DNA from: Candidatus Gastranaerophilales bacterium
Lineage (GTDB): Bacteria; Cyanobacteriota; Vampirovibrionia; Gastranaerophilales; Gastranaerophilaceae
Direction: 5' to 3'
DNA length: 64,000 bases
Assembly: GCA_944323925.1 (NCBI GenBank)
Contig: CALUUI010000002.1
Location: 124,001 to 188,000, forward strand
Each line of letters begins with the position of its first letter. Positions within the stretch are counted from its first letter, which is position 1. Positions 7,672-16,783 of the stretch are shown piece after piece. Under the pieces are notes generated by a model that worked only from the letters and a program-made list of their open reading frames with translations, searched no databases and was not told the origin of the DNA. The position numbers and the translations under genes are program-made.

Positions 7672-10600
7672 CTAATCGATAATATCTTCACCGATAGCCC
7701 ATCTGAAACCGCCAGTGAGAGCTACACCGTTTCTACCGCCATTTCTAACCATAGCTTGTAGGTATCCGGTAGCGTGTTCACCATGGTGTTTTTGAATACC
7801 AATACCATATTCAACAAATGGTCTTATTGATAATCTGTTAAATGAAACATCATTAGCCCAGAATCTTGCGCCATCCATACAAACCCAAGTCATATTGACT
7901 GCTAAATATGGTTGCCATCCATTTTTAAAGTTATTTGCAATTAACTTAACTCCAGGTATAATTTCGATAGCGTGTAATGGGTCTTGTTTAATATGAATAC
8001 CAGCGGCATTATTGTGTGAATATGCATAAATAAATGTATAAGACATCATATAACTAGGTTGTATAATAAATTTGTTATTGAATAACCTGAAGTTATATCC
8101 TGTTTTAGCCGCAACACCTGCACCCATCATTGGGAAGTGTTCACTTCCGAAGTCGTTGTTAGCCTCAACAGCCCAACCACCGGCATTAGCTGTAACTCCT
8201 GCCCAGAAATCACCTTTATAAGCAGTAAATACACCACCTGCGGCACCACCGTTTTGCCACATATTTATACCGCTATAATGTTGGTAAGCGCCTGTATATG
8301 CACCAAATACTGCATAATTTGCATCCCAACCTTTGCCTAATTCGTATAAGCCGCTTTCGTGCCCAATTAATGTACCGTAGAAGATACTATCAACGTGAGG
8401 ACCTCTCTTTAATGGTACTTTTTCAAAGTTAGTAAATGCTCTTACAAATGCGCTCGGATAATCTTCCTGACGTTTGTCACGATAGAAGGTATTTATTTCA
8501 TCCTCAAACATATTTGCATAACGGTTGTAATTTTTAAGATTTTCTCTTTCATCTCTTGTTAGTATTGTGATCATATCCATGTTCGCAAATGATTGTCTAT
8601 AGATATTATCCATTAACAAGAACGCTCCGACTTGAGCAACAGGTGTTGGAGTTACGTTGTCTGAAGGTTTAAAGGTATTATTGAATGAGAAATATACATC
8701 ATCCATAGCATCACCGGAAAATCCTAAATCTGCTCCACTTACTTTATTTACACTGTATCTATATATTTTGCCTTCAAGTGTATCAACTGAAGAATGAACA
8801 TTATCAACACTTAACCCGTTTACGTTTGTAAATAAAATATTAGCTGTGTCTTTTTTACCTTCATTAACAAGATTCATATCATTTATGTTGATTGAACCAC
8901 CAGCTATATTAACATTTGCTCCGGTTCCGTCACCGATATTTTCTTGTAATAAGTTATCCATTTTTTCATTTACAACATCAACATCAACTTTCATATTAGT
9001 ATTAGATTGAAGTGTAAAATTATCAAGTTTTATATTACTAACAACACCATTTCTTATATCAAGTGTACCGCCATTTAATACAAGGTTGTTTAAATCAGAT
9101 GTATTTGTTGCGGTTGTTCCAAGGTAATCATCATTAGAAAACTTGATTGTACCTCCAAGCGTCGTAATAGTAGAATTAGATACTTGAGAGTTTGCATTTG
9201 CGTTACCATTATAAACATTAAGATTTACATTTGATACGCCATTATTAAAGTTAACATTACCTTGATAATTAGCATTATTATAGTTTACGTTTACAGTTGG
9301 CACATAATTTGTATCGACTGTGGTACCACCATCTACAGCACCGTTTAAATTAATATCTCTACCAGTGTTTGCATTTAAGTTTAATATTGCTGCATTATTT
9401 CTGTCCGAACCAACATTCAAATAAATTGAATCAGTTTCGGTTGTAAAATTAACATTTGTATTTTCAGCAATAACAGTTGTATTGGAGTCTGTACCACCAT
9501 AAATAGCACCACCATTATTTCTAGCACTGTTATTAATGAAGTTGGAGTCTGTAATTGTTGCTGTAGCACCGTTATAAATAGCACCGCCACTATTAGCACT
9601 GTTTCCGCTAAAAGTTGTGTTTGAAATATTCAAATCTGCAACAATACCATTTCCGGAAGTCGAATTATTGCTATAAATGGCACCACCGCTTGTAGTGTAT
9701 CCGCTGCCAGTAGTTGTTCCACCATTGTTTGAAAATATGGCATTGGAAATATTTGCTGTACCGGTATTATAAATAGCACCACCGCTAATAGAGGCTTTAT
9801 TTCCTGTAAAAGAAGTTCCTTGTTCAATATTTACAGTCCCAGAGTTATAAATAGCACCACCACTACCTGTTACAACATTAGAACCTCCGTGATTTAAGAT
9901 TCCGTTATTTTCAAAAGTCGTATTTGTAATATTTACTTCTGCTGTTGATTGGTTTGATGTTATTTGGTTACTAATAGCACCACCGCCTGTACTTGCGGTA
10001 TTATTTTTGAAAGTGGCACCGTCTATATTAATTACACTTTCTTGACCGGTGGTATTATCTGAACGGTTGAAAATAGCGCCGCCATTAATATTTGCAAAGT
10101 TGCTATCAAATGTTACGTGTCTAACATCTATGGTTGCTGATTTATTTGATGAGTTAGTTATACTATTATAAATAGCACCACCATCATTTCCTGCTTCGTT
10201 ACCGGTGAAGGATGAATTTCCGTTTATAATAATTTCCCCGCCGTTACCGTTATAAATAGCACCACCATACAAATCTGCTGAATTGGAATTGAATTGTGTA
10301 CTTATAATGGTAATTTTACCGGTATTATCAGGATCCAATGTGTTATATATGTTAAGTATCGCTCCACCGCGACCGCTTTGAGCTGTATCCCACCCGGTTC
10401 CTGTAGAGCCACCGCTTGTTGTATAACTTTTTGCTTTATTATTTTCAAATATTGCATTATATATGTATGCTTGACCGCTGTTATTTATTGCACCGCCTTG
10501 TCCCGCTTGGTTGCCGGAAAATGTCACTACTTCACCAGTTGCACTTACATTTCCGTCGCTTAGTTCACTGCCTATATATAAATCTCCAGCATTATAAATA

Positions 10601-10923
10601 ACGCCACCCATTCTACCTATGTTTTCTCCAAGTGAATCCGGATTTATCATTGCAGATATATTACTAAATGTTACATTGCCTGTTGTTCCTATGTTTAAAG
10701 TTCCTGTGTCAGTAACATTATATATACCGCCACCAACATTTATTGAACCGTCTGTTGTTTGTGCAAAATATTCTGTTAGGGCAGAATTTGTTATACTTGT
10801 ATTGACTGTTTCTGTACCTGTTACTGATGTTGGATCTTGTGTAACTGCAAACGCTCCATTTGATGCAAATGTGAGCATAACTGACATCACTAATAGTGAA
10901 ATATTTTTGTAATTCTTTTTCAT
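7672..10923 (-). CDS. Pmp-like autotransporter adhesin with GGAIYN/FxxN repeats
   Basis: The 1083-residue protein has a clear signal peptide (MKKN start, hydrophobic core, cleavage likely after GAFA at residue 26). A passenger of about 700 residues is built from roughly a dozen GGAI(Y/F/L/S)N motifs alternating with FxxN motifs (FSGN, FENN, FTGN), the pattern of chlamydial polymorphic membrane proteins and related beta-helix adhesins. The last 280 residues are aromatic and alternating, like an autotransporter beta-barrel; they end FRWAIGEDIID, so the usual terminal Phe is followed by several extra residues. The protein is probably surface displayed. At DNA level, ATAAATAGCACCACC-like repeats recur through 9490-10260, so copy-number change by recombination is plausible. 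Confidence 0.85.
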   Translation of the reverse strand: MKKNYKNISLLVMSVMLTFASNGAFAVTQDPTSVTGTETVNTSITNSALTEYFAQTTDGSINVGGGIYNVTDTGTLNIGTTGNVTFSNISAMINPDSLGENIGRMGGVIYNAGDLYIGSELSDGNVSATGEVVTFSGNQAGQGGAINNSGQAYIYNAIFENNKAKSYTTSGGSTGTGWDTAQSGRGGAILNIYNTLDPDNTGKITIISTQFNSNSADLYGGAIYNGNGGEIIINGNSSFTGNEAGNDGGAIYNSITNSSNKSATIDVRHVTFDSNFANINGGAIFNRSDNTTGQESVINIDGATFKNNTASTGGGAISNQITSNQSTAEVNITNTTFENNGILNHGGSNVVTGSGGAIYNSGTVNIEQGTSFTGNKASISGGAIYNTGTANISNAIFSNNGGTTTGSGYTTSGGAIYSNNSTSGNGIVADLNISNTTFSGNSANSGGAIYNGATATITDSNFINNSARNNGGAIYGGTDSNTTVIAENTNVNFTTETDSIYLNVGSDRNNAAILNLNANTGRDINLNGAVDGGTTVDTNYVPTVNVNYNNANYQGNVNFNNGVSNVNLNVYNGNANANSQVSNSTITTLGGTIKFSNDDYLGTTATNTSDLNNLVLNGGTLDIRNGVVSNIKLDNFTLQSNTNMKVDVDVVNEKMDNLLQENIGDGTGANVNIAGGSININDMNLVNEGKKDTANILFTNVNGLSVDNVHSSVDTLEGKIYRYSVNKVSGADLGFSGDAMDDVYFSFNNTFKPSDNVTPTPVAQVGAFLLMDNIYRQSFANMDMITILTRDERENLKNYNRYANMFEDEINTFYRDKRQEDYPSAFVRAFTNFEKVPLKRGPHVDSIFYGTLIGHESGLYELGKGWDANYAVFGAYTGAYQHYSGINMWQNGGAAGGVFTAYKGDFWAGVTANAGGWAVEANNDFGSEHFPMMGAGVAAKTGYNFRLFNNKFIIQPSYMMSYTFIYAYSHNNAAGIHIKQDPLHAIEIIPGVKLIANNFKNGWQPYLAVNMTWVCMDGARFWANDVSFNRLSIRPFVEYGIGIQKHHGEHATGYLQAMVRNGGRNGVALTGGFRWAIGEDIID

Positions 10924-11180
10924 CCTAACCTCTAGAGCTTAAAATTTGTCTACGTTTTATTAAAACATAAATAAATCTAAAATAAAAGTTTTAATTTGAA
11001 ATAAATAAGCAAAAATTTTTGTATAATTATATTCCTGAAAACCTTTTATTCTTTAGTAAAAAGAGGGTATACAAATAAAAAAAATATTATTAATTTTTGT
11101 TAAGAATATAAAAAAAAATGCAATTTTTAATAAAAAAAAATCTTTATATATTTGTAGATAGTTAAAAGGAAGTGTGGTTT

Positions 11181-11792
11181 ATGTCATCATACATATATGA
11201 TGTAGCGAAATCTTTAGGTTTTGGAGTCAGAAATGATGTAAAAGCCATGGGAACAGGTAGTGATGCAGATGTTCGAGCAGTTGTTGGCGGAATTCAAACA
11301 ACAAACGCAGGTACATCAATATTTGCGGAGGTAAATAAAGGTAGTACAATTTCAAAAACAGCAAATAGTGCAGCAAAATATGTTTCCAAGGCTGTTAATC
11401 CATTGTTATGTGTTGCAGGTGTTGCAAGAGTTGCTGCATCTGATGACAGACCATCTACTGCAATTGAAGAAATTTGCGGTATGGGGACTATGTTTGGAGT
11501 TGAAGGAATTATGAAACAGCAATTCAAGGAAGGTAGTGCTCTTGCTGAATGTAAATTAATGAAAAACTCTATTAATAATTTTAATCAATTTTGTTCAGGA
11601 AATCGATTCTTAAGTAAGTTTAAAGCTGGAACAATAGGTAATGTTATAAAAGGATTAGCATTTATAGTTGGTTCAATGTCTGCTTATGCTATAGGTCAAT
11701 CAATCGGGTCTAAAATTGCAGATAATACTACTAGAAAATATGCATTTGTCACGCAGCCTTATAATGAAGTTTTATCTGAAAAAGAAGTTTAA
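11181..11792 (+). CDS. Unknown protein with hydrophobic segments
   Basis: This 203-residue protein starts MSSYIYDVAKSLGFGVRND; I do not recognise a domain. The ATG at 11181 is preferred over the GTG at 11172 because AAAAGGA lies ten bases upstream of the ATG and abuts the GTG. Two moderately hydrophobic stretches occur: around residues 70-110, rich in Ala and Val, and around 150-180 (VIKGLAFIVGSMSAYAIGQ). There is no signal peptide. It sits next to a larger protein of similar character at 11896. A secreted or membrane-inserting type III substrate is possible but unproven. Confidence 0.65.
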   Translation: MSSYIYDVAKSLGFGVRNDVKAMGTGSDADVRAVVGGIQTTNAGTSIFAEVNKGSTISKTANSAAKYVSKAVNPLLCVAGVARVAASDDRPSTAIEEICGMGTMFGVEGIMKQQFKEGSALAECKLMKNSINNFNQFCSGNRFLSKFKAGTIGNVIKGLAFIVGSMSAYAIGQSIGSKIADNTTRKYAFVTQPYNEVLSEKEV

Positions 11793-11895
11793 TTATTTAT
11801 TTTATTAAGTTTTATTAATGAAATATTAAATAAAATTAAAGTTTTTTAAATAGTTGACGTTATACATGTAAAAACAGATATAGGAGTTTTTGATT

Positions 11896-13341
11896 ATGGG
11901 TATAAATGTCAACAGTTTAAGTCCAACAGAAGCAAAGAAATATTGGTATGATTATAATAACGGGAATGTAAAGGGCTTATCGGAGGCAGAGTATCAGTCA
12001 ATATGTACAAAATTCCGATCATATATTGATAATTGGGAAGCAGAGATAGACGAAAACGGATATAATTATACAGAAACACCAGAGGAACGATTAGATTATG
12101 ATGCAGATGATGCGGGTTTAGGGTTCAATGAACAGACAGCACAGGCGGCGACTGGAACAAGTGTTGCCACTGGTGCTGCTGTCGGAGTAGTTGGAGTTAC
12201 GACGGGTGTTGCCTCAATGAGTTCATTTGGTTCAATGGCAGGAGAAGCAGCAAATTTAGCAGAGTTGTATGGTGCGGATAGTATATCTGCGACTATTGCA
12301 TCAAAGACTGCAAAAAAAGCAGCTGTAAAAAATTCGGCATCGTTACTTGTGACAGCTGCACTGCAGTTTGCTACTATGGTTTGGTATAAAGCAAATACTC
12401 CTAATAAAGATGCAGTAGAGGCTTGTCAAACTGCACAAGATGAATTGTATACAGAACAAGCTAATTTAGCAGATCAAGTTCTTACAATGGAAGAGATGCA
12501 AGAAGAAATGGAAATGCTTCAAGAACAAGCAATTCAAACTAATGAACAAGGGCAAGGTGAAATTGCAGATTTAGAGAGTTTATATAATTATTACTATTCA
12601 AAAGTTCAAAACGGTACAGCTACCGATAAAGAGAAAGCATTGCTTCAAGCACTTGGTGCTCAGATGGCGGTTACTCAGTCTAATACAAATTCTGAAACTG
12701 CGGGTATAAATGAAGATATTGTTGCTGTTGGGGATGGGTATGAAGATATAACTGCAAGTATTGATAATACAAATCAATTTACTGATTATGTATCAGATAT
12801 AGATAAGCCGACTCAAACGGCAGCTATTGCTCAGGGGGCAGTTCTTGCATTATCAGCCGCATCTGCAGCTTTTACTTGTTATAAAGCGATAGCTAGGGCA
12901 ACTACTTTGTCAGCATCAGTATTTGGTGCGGCCGCTGCGGTAATGTATTATGCCGCTGCTGCTATGAGTGGTGCAGCGGCTGCATTCTTTGGCTTAGAGT
13001 CATATAACCAACTTACTAATTATAGAGCTACTGCGGAAGATACTATTGATATTCGAGAAAATACTCAAGATTTGTCAACTGAAACTACCGAATTTCAAGA
13101 GGTGTCTACTGAATATTGGGAAGAAACGGTTGATACAACGAGTGAAGATAATTTGTATACTTTAACTCCTACTTATTCTAATGCGGTCCCAACAACAAAC
13201 TCTAACAGTGGAGAACAAGCTACTGATAGTGCAGGGGCTACCGGTGGCAATAATCCAGAACCTCAAACCAAAACTAATGCTACTGATGCAGGTAATACTA
13301 ATAACCCATTCAATCCGTTTAAAAAAGATGAAGATGAATAG
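11896..13341 (+). CDS. Unknown Ala-rich protein with coiled coil and two hydrophobic regions
   Basis: The 481-residue protein starts MGINVNSLSPTEAKKYWYDY; the ATG at 11896 has TAGGAG nine bases upstream. No known domain is recognised. The order is: an acidic soluble N-terminus (1-75), a Gly/Ala/Val-rich hydrophobic region (about 85-165), a Gln/Glu-rich coiled coil (about 180-225), a second hydrophobic Ala-rich region (about 310-375), and a Thr/Asn/Ser-rich low-complexity tail ending in acidic and basic residues. There is no signal peptide. A coiled coil and two hydrophobic regions without a leader resemble the layout of type III translocators such as YopB/IpaB. This is architecture only, with no sequence match claimed. 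Confidence 0.65.
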   Translation: MGINVNSLSPTEAKKYWYDYNNGNVKGLSEAEYQSICTKFRSYIDNWEAEIDENGYNYTETPEERLDYDADDAGLGFNEQTAQAATGTSVATGAAVGVVGVTTGVASMSSFGSMAGEAANLAELYGADSISATIASKTAKKAAVKNSASLLVTAALQFATMVWYKANTPNKDAVEACQTAQDELYTEQANLADQVLTMEEMQEEMEMLQEQAIQTNEQGQGEIADLESLYNYYYSKVQNGTATDKEKALLQALGAQMAVTQSNTNSETAGINEDIVAVGDGYEDITASIDNTNQFTDYVSDIDKPTQTAAIAQGAVLALSAASAAFTCYKAIARATTLSASVFGAAAAVMYYAAAAMSGAAAAFFGLESYNQLTNYRATAEDTIDIRENTQDLSTETTEFQEVSTEYWEETVDTTSEDNLYTLTPTYSNAVPTTNSNSGEQATDSAGATGGNNPEPQTKTNATDAGNTNNPFNPFKKDEDE

Positions 13342-13419
13342 TTTATTGTAAATCTTTTGTAATATTTTATCAATTATTCAGTTTTAGCATTTTTAATTCT
13401 CCTGTACAAGGAGTTTTCT

Positions 13420-13599
13420 ATGCAAACATTTACTTATTCATTTGGAACTTTAACCTGCACTAACAAATATATGACAAAGCCGTTTAATAGTTCTTTGGAC
13501 AAAAATATATTAAAAGATTTTTTAAATGATTTGGAATTGATATTGAACAATAATGAATCGGTAGATGATACGTTAGGTGATGTTAGCTCAAATCTCTAG
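13420..13599 (+). CDS. Small ORF, 59 residues, unknown function
   Basis: The ORF starts MQTFTYSFGTLTCTNKYMTK. CAAGGAG lies seven bases before the ATG, a good Shine-Dalgarno site. The acidic C-terminal half is predicted helical. It follows the 481-residue unknown protein by 78 nt and may share its transcript, which would fit a small chaperone-like partner, but this is speculation. Its TAG stop overlaps the stop of the convergent response regulator in the palindrome CTAG (13596-13599). Confidence 0.5.
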   Translation: MQTFTYSFGTLTCTNKYMTKPFNSSLDKNILKDFLNDLELILNNNESVDDTLGDVSSNL

Positions 13600-14261
13600 A
13601 CTAATCCTTCTTTTAAAGCCTTGACTGCTGCTTGTGTCCTATCATCTACTACAAGTTTTTGAATTATATTACAGACGTGTGCTTTTGCCGTATGTTCACT
13701 TATGGTAAGTGTTTTTGCTATTTGGCTGTTTGATTGACCCTCTACTACAAGTTTTAAAACTTCGTATTCTCTTTGAGTTAAATTGGAATGACGTTCTTTA
13801 AAAACAGCTCTTGAAAGTTGTCTTGCCGGTATTATTCCACAATTTTTTTCTCTTATGTACGGTACAATATGAGGGTCAAGCCACATTGCTCCTTGTTTAA
13901 CAGTTTTTATTACCATCATTAAAATTTCTGTTACTATATCTTTTAAAACATAAGCACTTGCCCCCGCTGTTAAAGAGTCTGTAACTTCTTGTTCTGATAT
14001 ATGTGATGTTAACATTATTACCTTTATATTATTATTGTATTCTAATATTTTTTTTGTAGCTTCTATTCCGCTTATGTCTGGTAAGCCAATATCCATCAAT
14101 ATTACTTCAGGCTTGGTAAGTTTGGCTTTTTCTATTGCTTCTTTTCCATCCCTTGCTTCTGCTATTATTTGGATTTCGGGATAATCGCTAAATAATGATT
14201 TTATACCAATTCGCATTAGTTTTTGGTCTTCTACTGATAATATATTTATTGTTTGTTGCAT
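13596..14261 (-). CDS. NarL/FixJ-family response regulator (orphan)
   Basis: The 221-residue protein has an N-terminal receiver (SVEDQK, phospho-acceptor in VILMDIGLPDISG, VIMLTSH, VLKD) and a C-terminal LuxR-type helix-turn-helix (NLTQREYEVLKLVVEGQSN then AKTLTISEHTAKAHVCNI). It is a DNA-binding transcription factor activated by phosphorylation. The start is set at 14261 because GGAGG lies six bases before it, between this ATG and an alternative at 14273. No histidine kinase is adjacent. The 150 nt between it and ribD contain no obvious terminator. Confidence 0.94.
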   Translation of the reverse strand: MQQTINILSVEDQKLMRIGIKSLFSDYPEIQIIAEARDGKEAIEKAKLTKPEVILMDIGLPDISGIEATKKILEYNNNIKVIMLTSHISEQEVTDSLTAGASAYVLKDIVTEILMMVIKTVKQGAMWLDPHIVPYIREKNCGIIPARQLSRAVFKERHSNLTQREYEVLKLVVEGQSNSQIAKTLTISEHTAKAHVCNIIQKLVVDDRTQAAVKALKEGLV

Positions 14262-14410
14262 TGTTGCCTCCATAATAAAATGGTTTTCCCATATTATGGT
14301 AGTTTGCTCAATTCTTCTCGATAACCCAAACTTTGTTATTTGTATTATTAATATTCTGCTCTTTTGTTTATGAATTAAAACTAAGTTTCTTAATTGAATT
14401 ATTATATTTA

Positions 14411-15460
14411 TTATTTTCTTACGTATCTTGCATAATAATCCGGATAGATAGGCTTTAATTCTTTTAATTCATAAACTTTTGTGGCTGATATTTTTTCTGC
14501 TTTTTCACCGTTATAACAACTTATTCCGCTGTTGTCATTTAATATTTTCGGAGCTGTGAATTGTATGATTTCATCTGCTAGGTCTTGTTTTATTATTTCT
14601 CCGTTTAATTTGGAACCGGCCTCTACAAATACACTCATTATCCCTATTCCGTATATCTTATTAAAGATGTCCTTTAAATTAAATTTATTATTTTTTTCTT
14701 CTACATAAATCATTTGAACATTAAATGGTGGTTCTTGATTGTATTTCTTGTTATTCCCATTTATTAGGATAATGTTTCCTTGTTTGAATATATTTAAGTT
14801 AAAATCAAGTCTACAATTTCTATCAAGTATTATTTTATTCCTATGCAGCATTTGCGGATTATCAGCTAATACTGTTGAAGATGTTGTCATTATTGCATCA
14901 TATTCTTGACGAAATTTTCTTGCCAGTTCCCTTGCTCCAGCTGATGTTATCCATTTTGAATCACCGCTTGATGTACCTATTTTCCCGTCAATTGTTGTGG
15001 CCGTTTTTAAAACTATATATGTTCTTTTGTGTTCTATATTATTGAAAAATATTCGGTTTAAAAACCGACCTTCTTGTTCAAGTACTCCTGTTATAACTTC
15101 TACTCCCGCTTGCTCAAGTTTTTCTTTCCCTCCGTATGCTTTTGGGTTTGGGTCTAAGGTTGATATTACAACTCGTTTTATTCCGTATTTAATAATTAAA
15201 TCACTGCAAGGCGGAGTTTTCCCATAGTGATTGCAAGGTTCAAGATTTACAATTAGCGTTCCGCCTTTGGCTTCACTAGGCGTTAACTTTAGTAATGCAT
15301 CACGCTCTGCATGATTTTCACCATATCTCCTGTGATAACCGTTAGAAATCTCGTTTCCATTTTTATCCAATATTACACAACCTACTAAAGGGTTTGGGGA
15401 TACTTTCCCGTAACCTTTTTTTGCTAATCTAAAACATTTTCTCATTTCTCGTTCGTACAT
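14411..15460 (-). CDS. ribD: Riboflavin biosynthesis deaminase/reductase RibD
   Basis: The bifunctional enzyme deaminates and then reduces the pyrimidine intermediate of riboflavin synthesis. The 349 residues fit. The N-terminal deaminase has zinc-site motifs HAERDAL and PCNHYGKTPPCSD, and the NPLVGCVI signature. The C-terminal reductase starts near residue 150 (TYIVLKTATTIDGKIGTSSG). No other rib gene is visible here. There is no Shine-Dalgarno sequence; a TAAAAT hexamer lies six bases before the ATG (15467-15472), suggesting a leaderless transcript. No FMN riboswitch fits in the short upstream region. Confidence 0.95.
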   Translation of the reverse strand: MYEREMRKCFRLAKKGYGKVSPNPLVGCVILDKNGNEISNGYHRRYGENHAERDALLKLTPSEAKGGTLIVNLEPCNHYGKTPPCSDLIIKYGIKRVVISTLDPNPKAYGGKEKLEQAGVEVITGVLEQEGRFLNRIFFNNIEHKRTYIVLKTATTIDGKIGTSSGDSKWITSAGARELARKFRQEYDAIMTTSSTVLADNPQMLHRNKIILDRNCRLDFNLNIFKQGNIILINGNNKKYNQEPPFNVQMIYVEEKNNKFNLKDIFNKIYGIGIMSVFVEAGSKLNGEIIKQDLADEIIQFTAPKILNDNSGISCYNGEKAEKISATKVYELKELKPIYPDYYARYVRK

Positions 15461-15501
15461 ATCTTAATTTTATCATATTTATTCTCTTTTTTATCTTGCT
15501 C

Positions 15502-15530
15502 TTGACAATAAAGGAAAAAAGTTGTATCTT
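15502..15530 (+). promoter_or_regulatory. Consensus promoter of the DUF2023-like gene
   Basis: TTGACA (15502-15507) and TATCTT (15525-15530) are separated by 17 nt. The predicted transcription start, near 15537, falls inside the adjacent palindromic operator. Confidence 0.75.
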
Positions 15531-15533
15531 ACA

Positions 15534-15551
15534 TGTTAGGTAAGGCTAACA
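15534..15551 (+). promoter_or_regulatory. DtxR/IdeR-like palindromic operator
   Basis: The inverted repeat TGTTAG-GTAAGG-CTAACA overlaps the predicted start of transcription. The stretch TTAGGTAAGGCTAAC (15536-15550) matches the established DtxR/IdeR box TTAGGTTAGGCTAACCTAA at 14 of its first 15 positions. Binding here would block the TTGACA/TATCTT promoter, so the downstream gene is probably repressed by metal. The regulator itself is not in the window. Confidence 0.65.
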
Positions 15552-15563
15552 AAGTGGATAAAA

Positions 15564-16019
15564 ATGAGAGTTAATAATATATTTGCAAAAAGTTATGCGG
15601 AGAAAACAAATAGCAATATTCAATATTTGGGTCGCGGAGCAAATGTAACCTCAGTAATGAAAAAAGAATATGCTGATTTACGAGTTTTTTATCATCATAT
15701 ATACGAGTTTAAAAAGGGAATAAGAAATCTTATATTAACGACAGAAAAAGCAATTTATAGAGAGCCGATAGAGCGGCGATTACAGAGTGAAGGGATTGAC
15801 TATATTATACACGATATAGATAAAAATAAAATAAATGTATATTTTGGTGCCAAACAATGTGTAGAAGTAGTTAAAACATTTAATCCGAGATTAAACGAGT
15901 TAACACCGGAGCAAGATTTTATGCTGGGAATAATGCTTGGCTATGATCGAGTAAAGCAATGTGAAAGATTTTTGGAATATAAGAAGAGAAATGTAAAGAT
16001 AAAAAATATAAAAGAATAA
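15564..16019 (+). CDS. DUF2023-like protein, probably iron-regulated
   Basis: The 151-residue protein carries features I recall from the DUF2023 family: VFYHHIYEFKKGIRNLIL, KINVYFGAKQCVEVVK and FMLGIMLGYDRVKQCERFLEY. In other genomes, as I recall, this family often sits beside flavodoxin, an iron-sparing electron carrier. The first 30 residues are an extra N-terminal stretch. The function is unknown. The upstream DtxR-like operator fits a role in low-iron conditions. The Shine-Dalgarno sequence is weak (AGTGG). It is divergent from ribD and isolated. Confidence 0.75.
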   Translation: MRVNNIFAKSYAEKTNSNIQYLGRGANVTSVMKKEYADLRVFYHHIYEFKKGIRNLILTTEKAIYREPIERRLQSEGIDYIIHDIDKNKINVYFGAKQCVEVVKTFNPRLNELTPEQDFMLGIMLGYDRVKQCERFLEYKKRNVKIKNIKE

Positions 16020-16233
16020 CGTTTACCATATTAAATTTAGTGTGTTTTCCGGAATGTTAGCAGAGTTATGCAAATCCGGATTTTTTTATTATAAAGCGTT
16101 TTCATATAAATATTAAACAAAATCAATCAGACGGGTAGTTTTAAAAATTTTGCTTAAATCTTTGTTACAAAAACTGGAAATCATTTTTCTTCTCGGCTAG
16201 AATGATGATTGTAGAATTTAGAGGAATTTTGGG

Positions 16234-16734
16234 ATGAACATAAAAGAAGACAAAATTTTGTTACCGGAAGAAGTAAGAAGAATTTTAAACGCAGACAATA
16301 GAGAAATTGTTGATTTATGTAAACAAACATCAGTGTTGCCAAAGAAAAATAAAGATGGTCAATTATATTTCTCATTGGATGAAGTAAAACGCTTAAAAAG
16401 AGCGAAGGAAAATAAATCTGCGGTTACAAATGCAATAACAGCAGCAAATGGTGATTCACAAGTTGTTGTTAATAATCTTTTATCGACATTAAAAACATTA
16501 GAAAATAGTTTAACATCGTCTGTTGAAAAAGTTCTTGATGATAAACTTGAAGGGATTGATGATTTAATTATTGAATTCGTACGTTGCAAGACAGAGAATG
16601 AAAGTTTAAAGAGTAAGATAAACGAATTAAACAAAGAAAACTTTAATTTGAAAATGGCAGTTAATAGTTTTAAACCTGTAATGTGCGGTTTATATGTAAA
16701 AAGAGAAGATAATAATAATAATATATTATTTTAA
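16234..16734 (+). CDS. MerR-like N-terminal helix-turn-helix protein with coiled coil
   Basis: The 166-residue protein starts with a winged-helix-like region (ILLPEEVRRILNADNR, later FSLDEVKRLKRAK) resembling the DNA-recognition part of MerR/excisionase-type domains. A long helical, coiled-coil-prone region spans about 75-145 (LKTLENSLTSS, KTENESLKSKINELNKEN). It ends in an Asn-rich tail. GAGGA lies upstream of the ATG. The gene precedes recA by 50 nt on the same strand. The DNA target is unknown; the family placement is moderate. Confidence 0.6.
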   Translation: MNIKEDKILLPEEVRRILNADNREIVDLCKQTSVLPKKNKDGQLYFSLDEVKRLKRAKENKSAVTNAITAANGDSQVVVNNLLSTLKTLENSLTSSVEKVLDDKLEGIDDLIIEFVRCKTENESLKSKINELNKENFNLKMAVNSFKPVMCGLYVKREDNNNNILF

Positions 16735-16783
16735 TAAAAAATAAAGAACGAGCTATCAGGCTAAGGATTTGGGGAAAAGGATA

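Noticed and set aside
10294-10912. Plus-strand ORFs with many Cys residues
   Set aside because: They are opposite the autotransporter repeat region and arise from its biased codons.
16049-16087. TCCGGA inverted repeat followed by T residues
   Set aside because: The stem is only six bases, and the self-complementary hexamer with a long loop makes a functional terminator doubtful.
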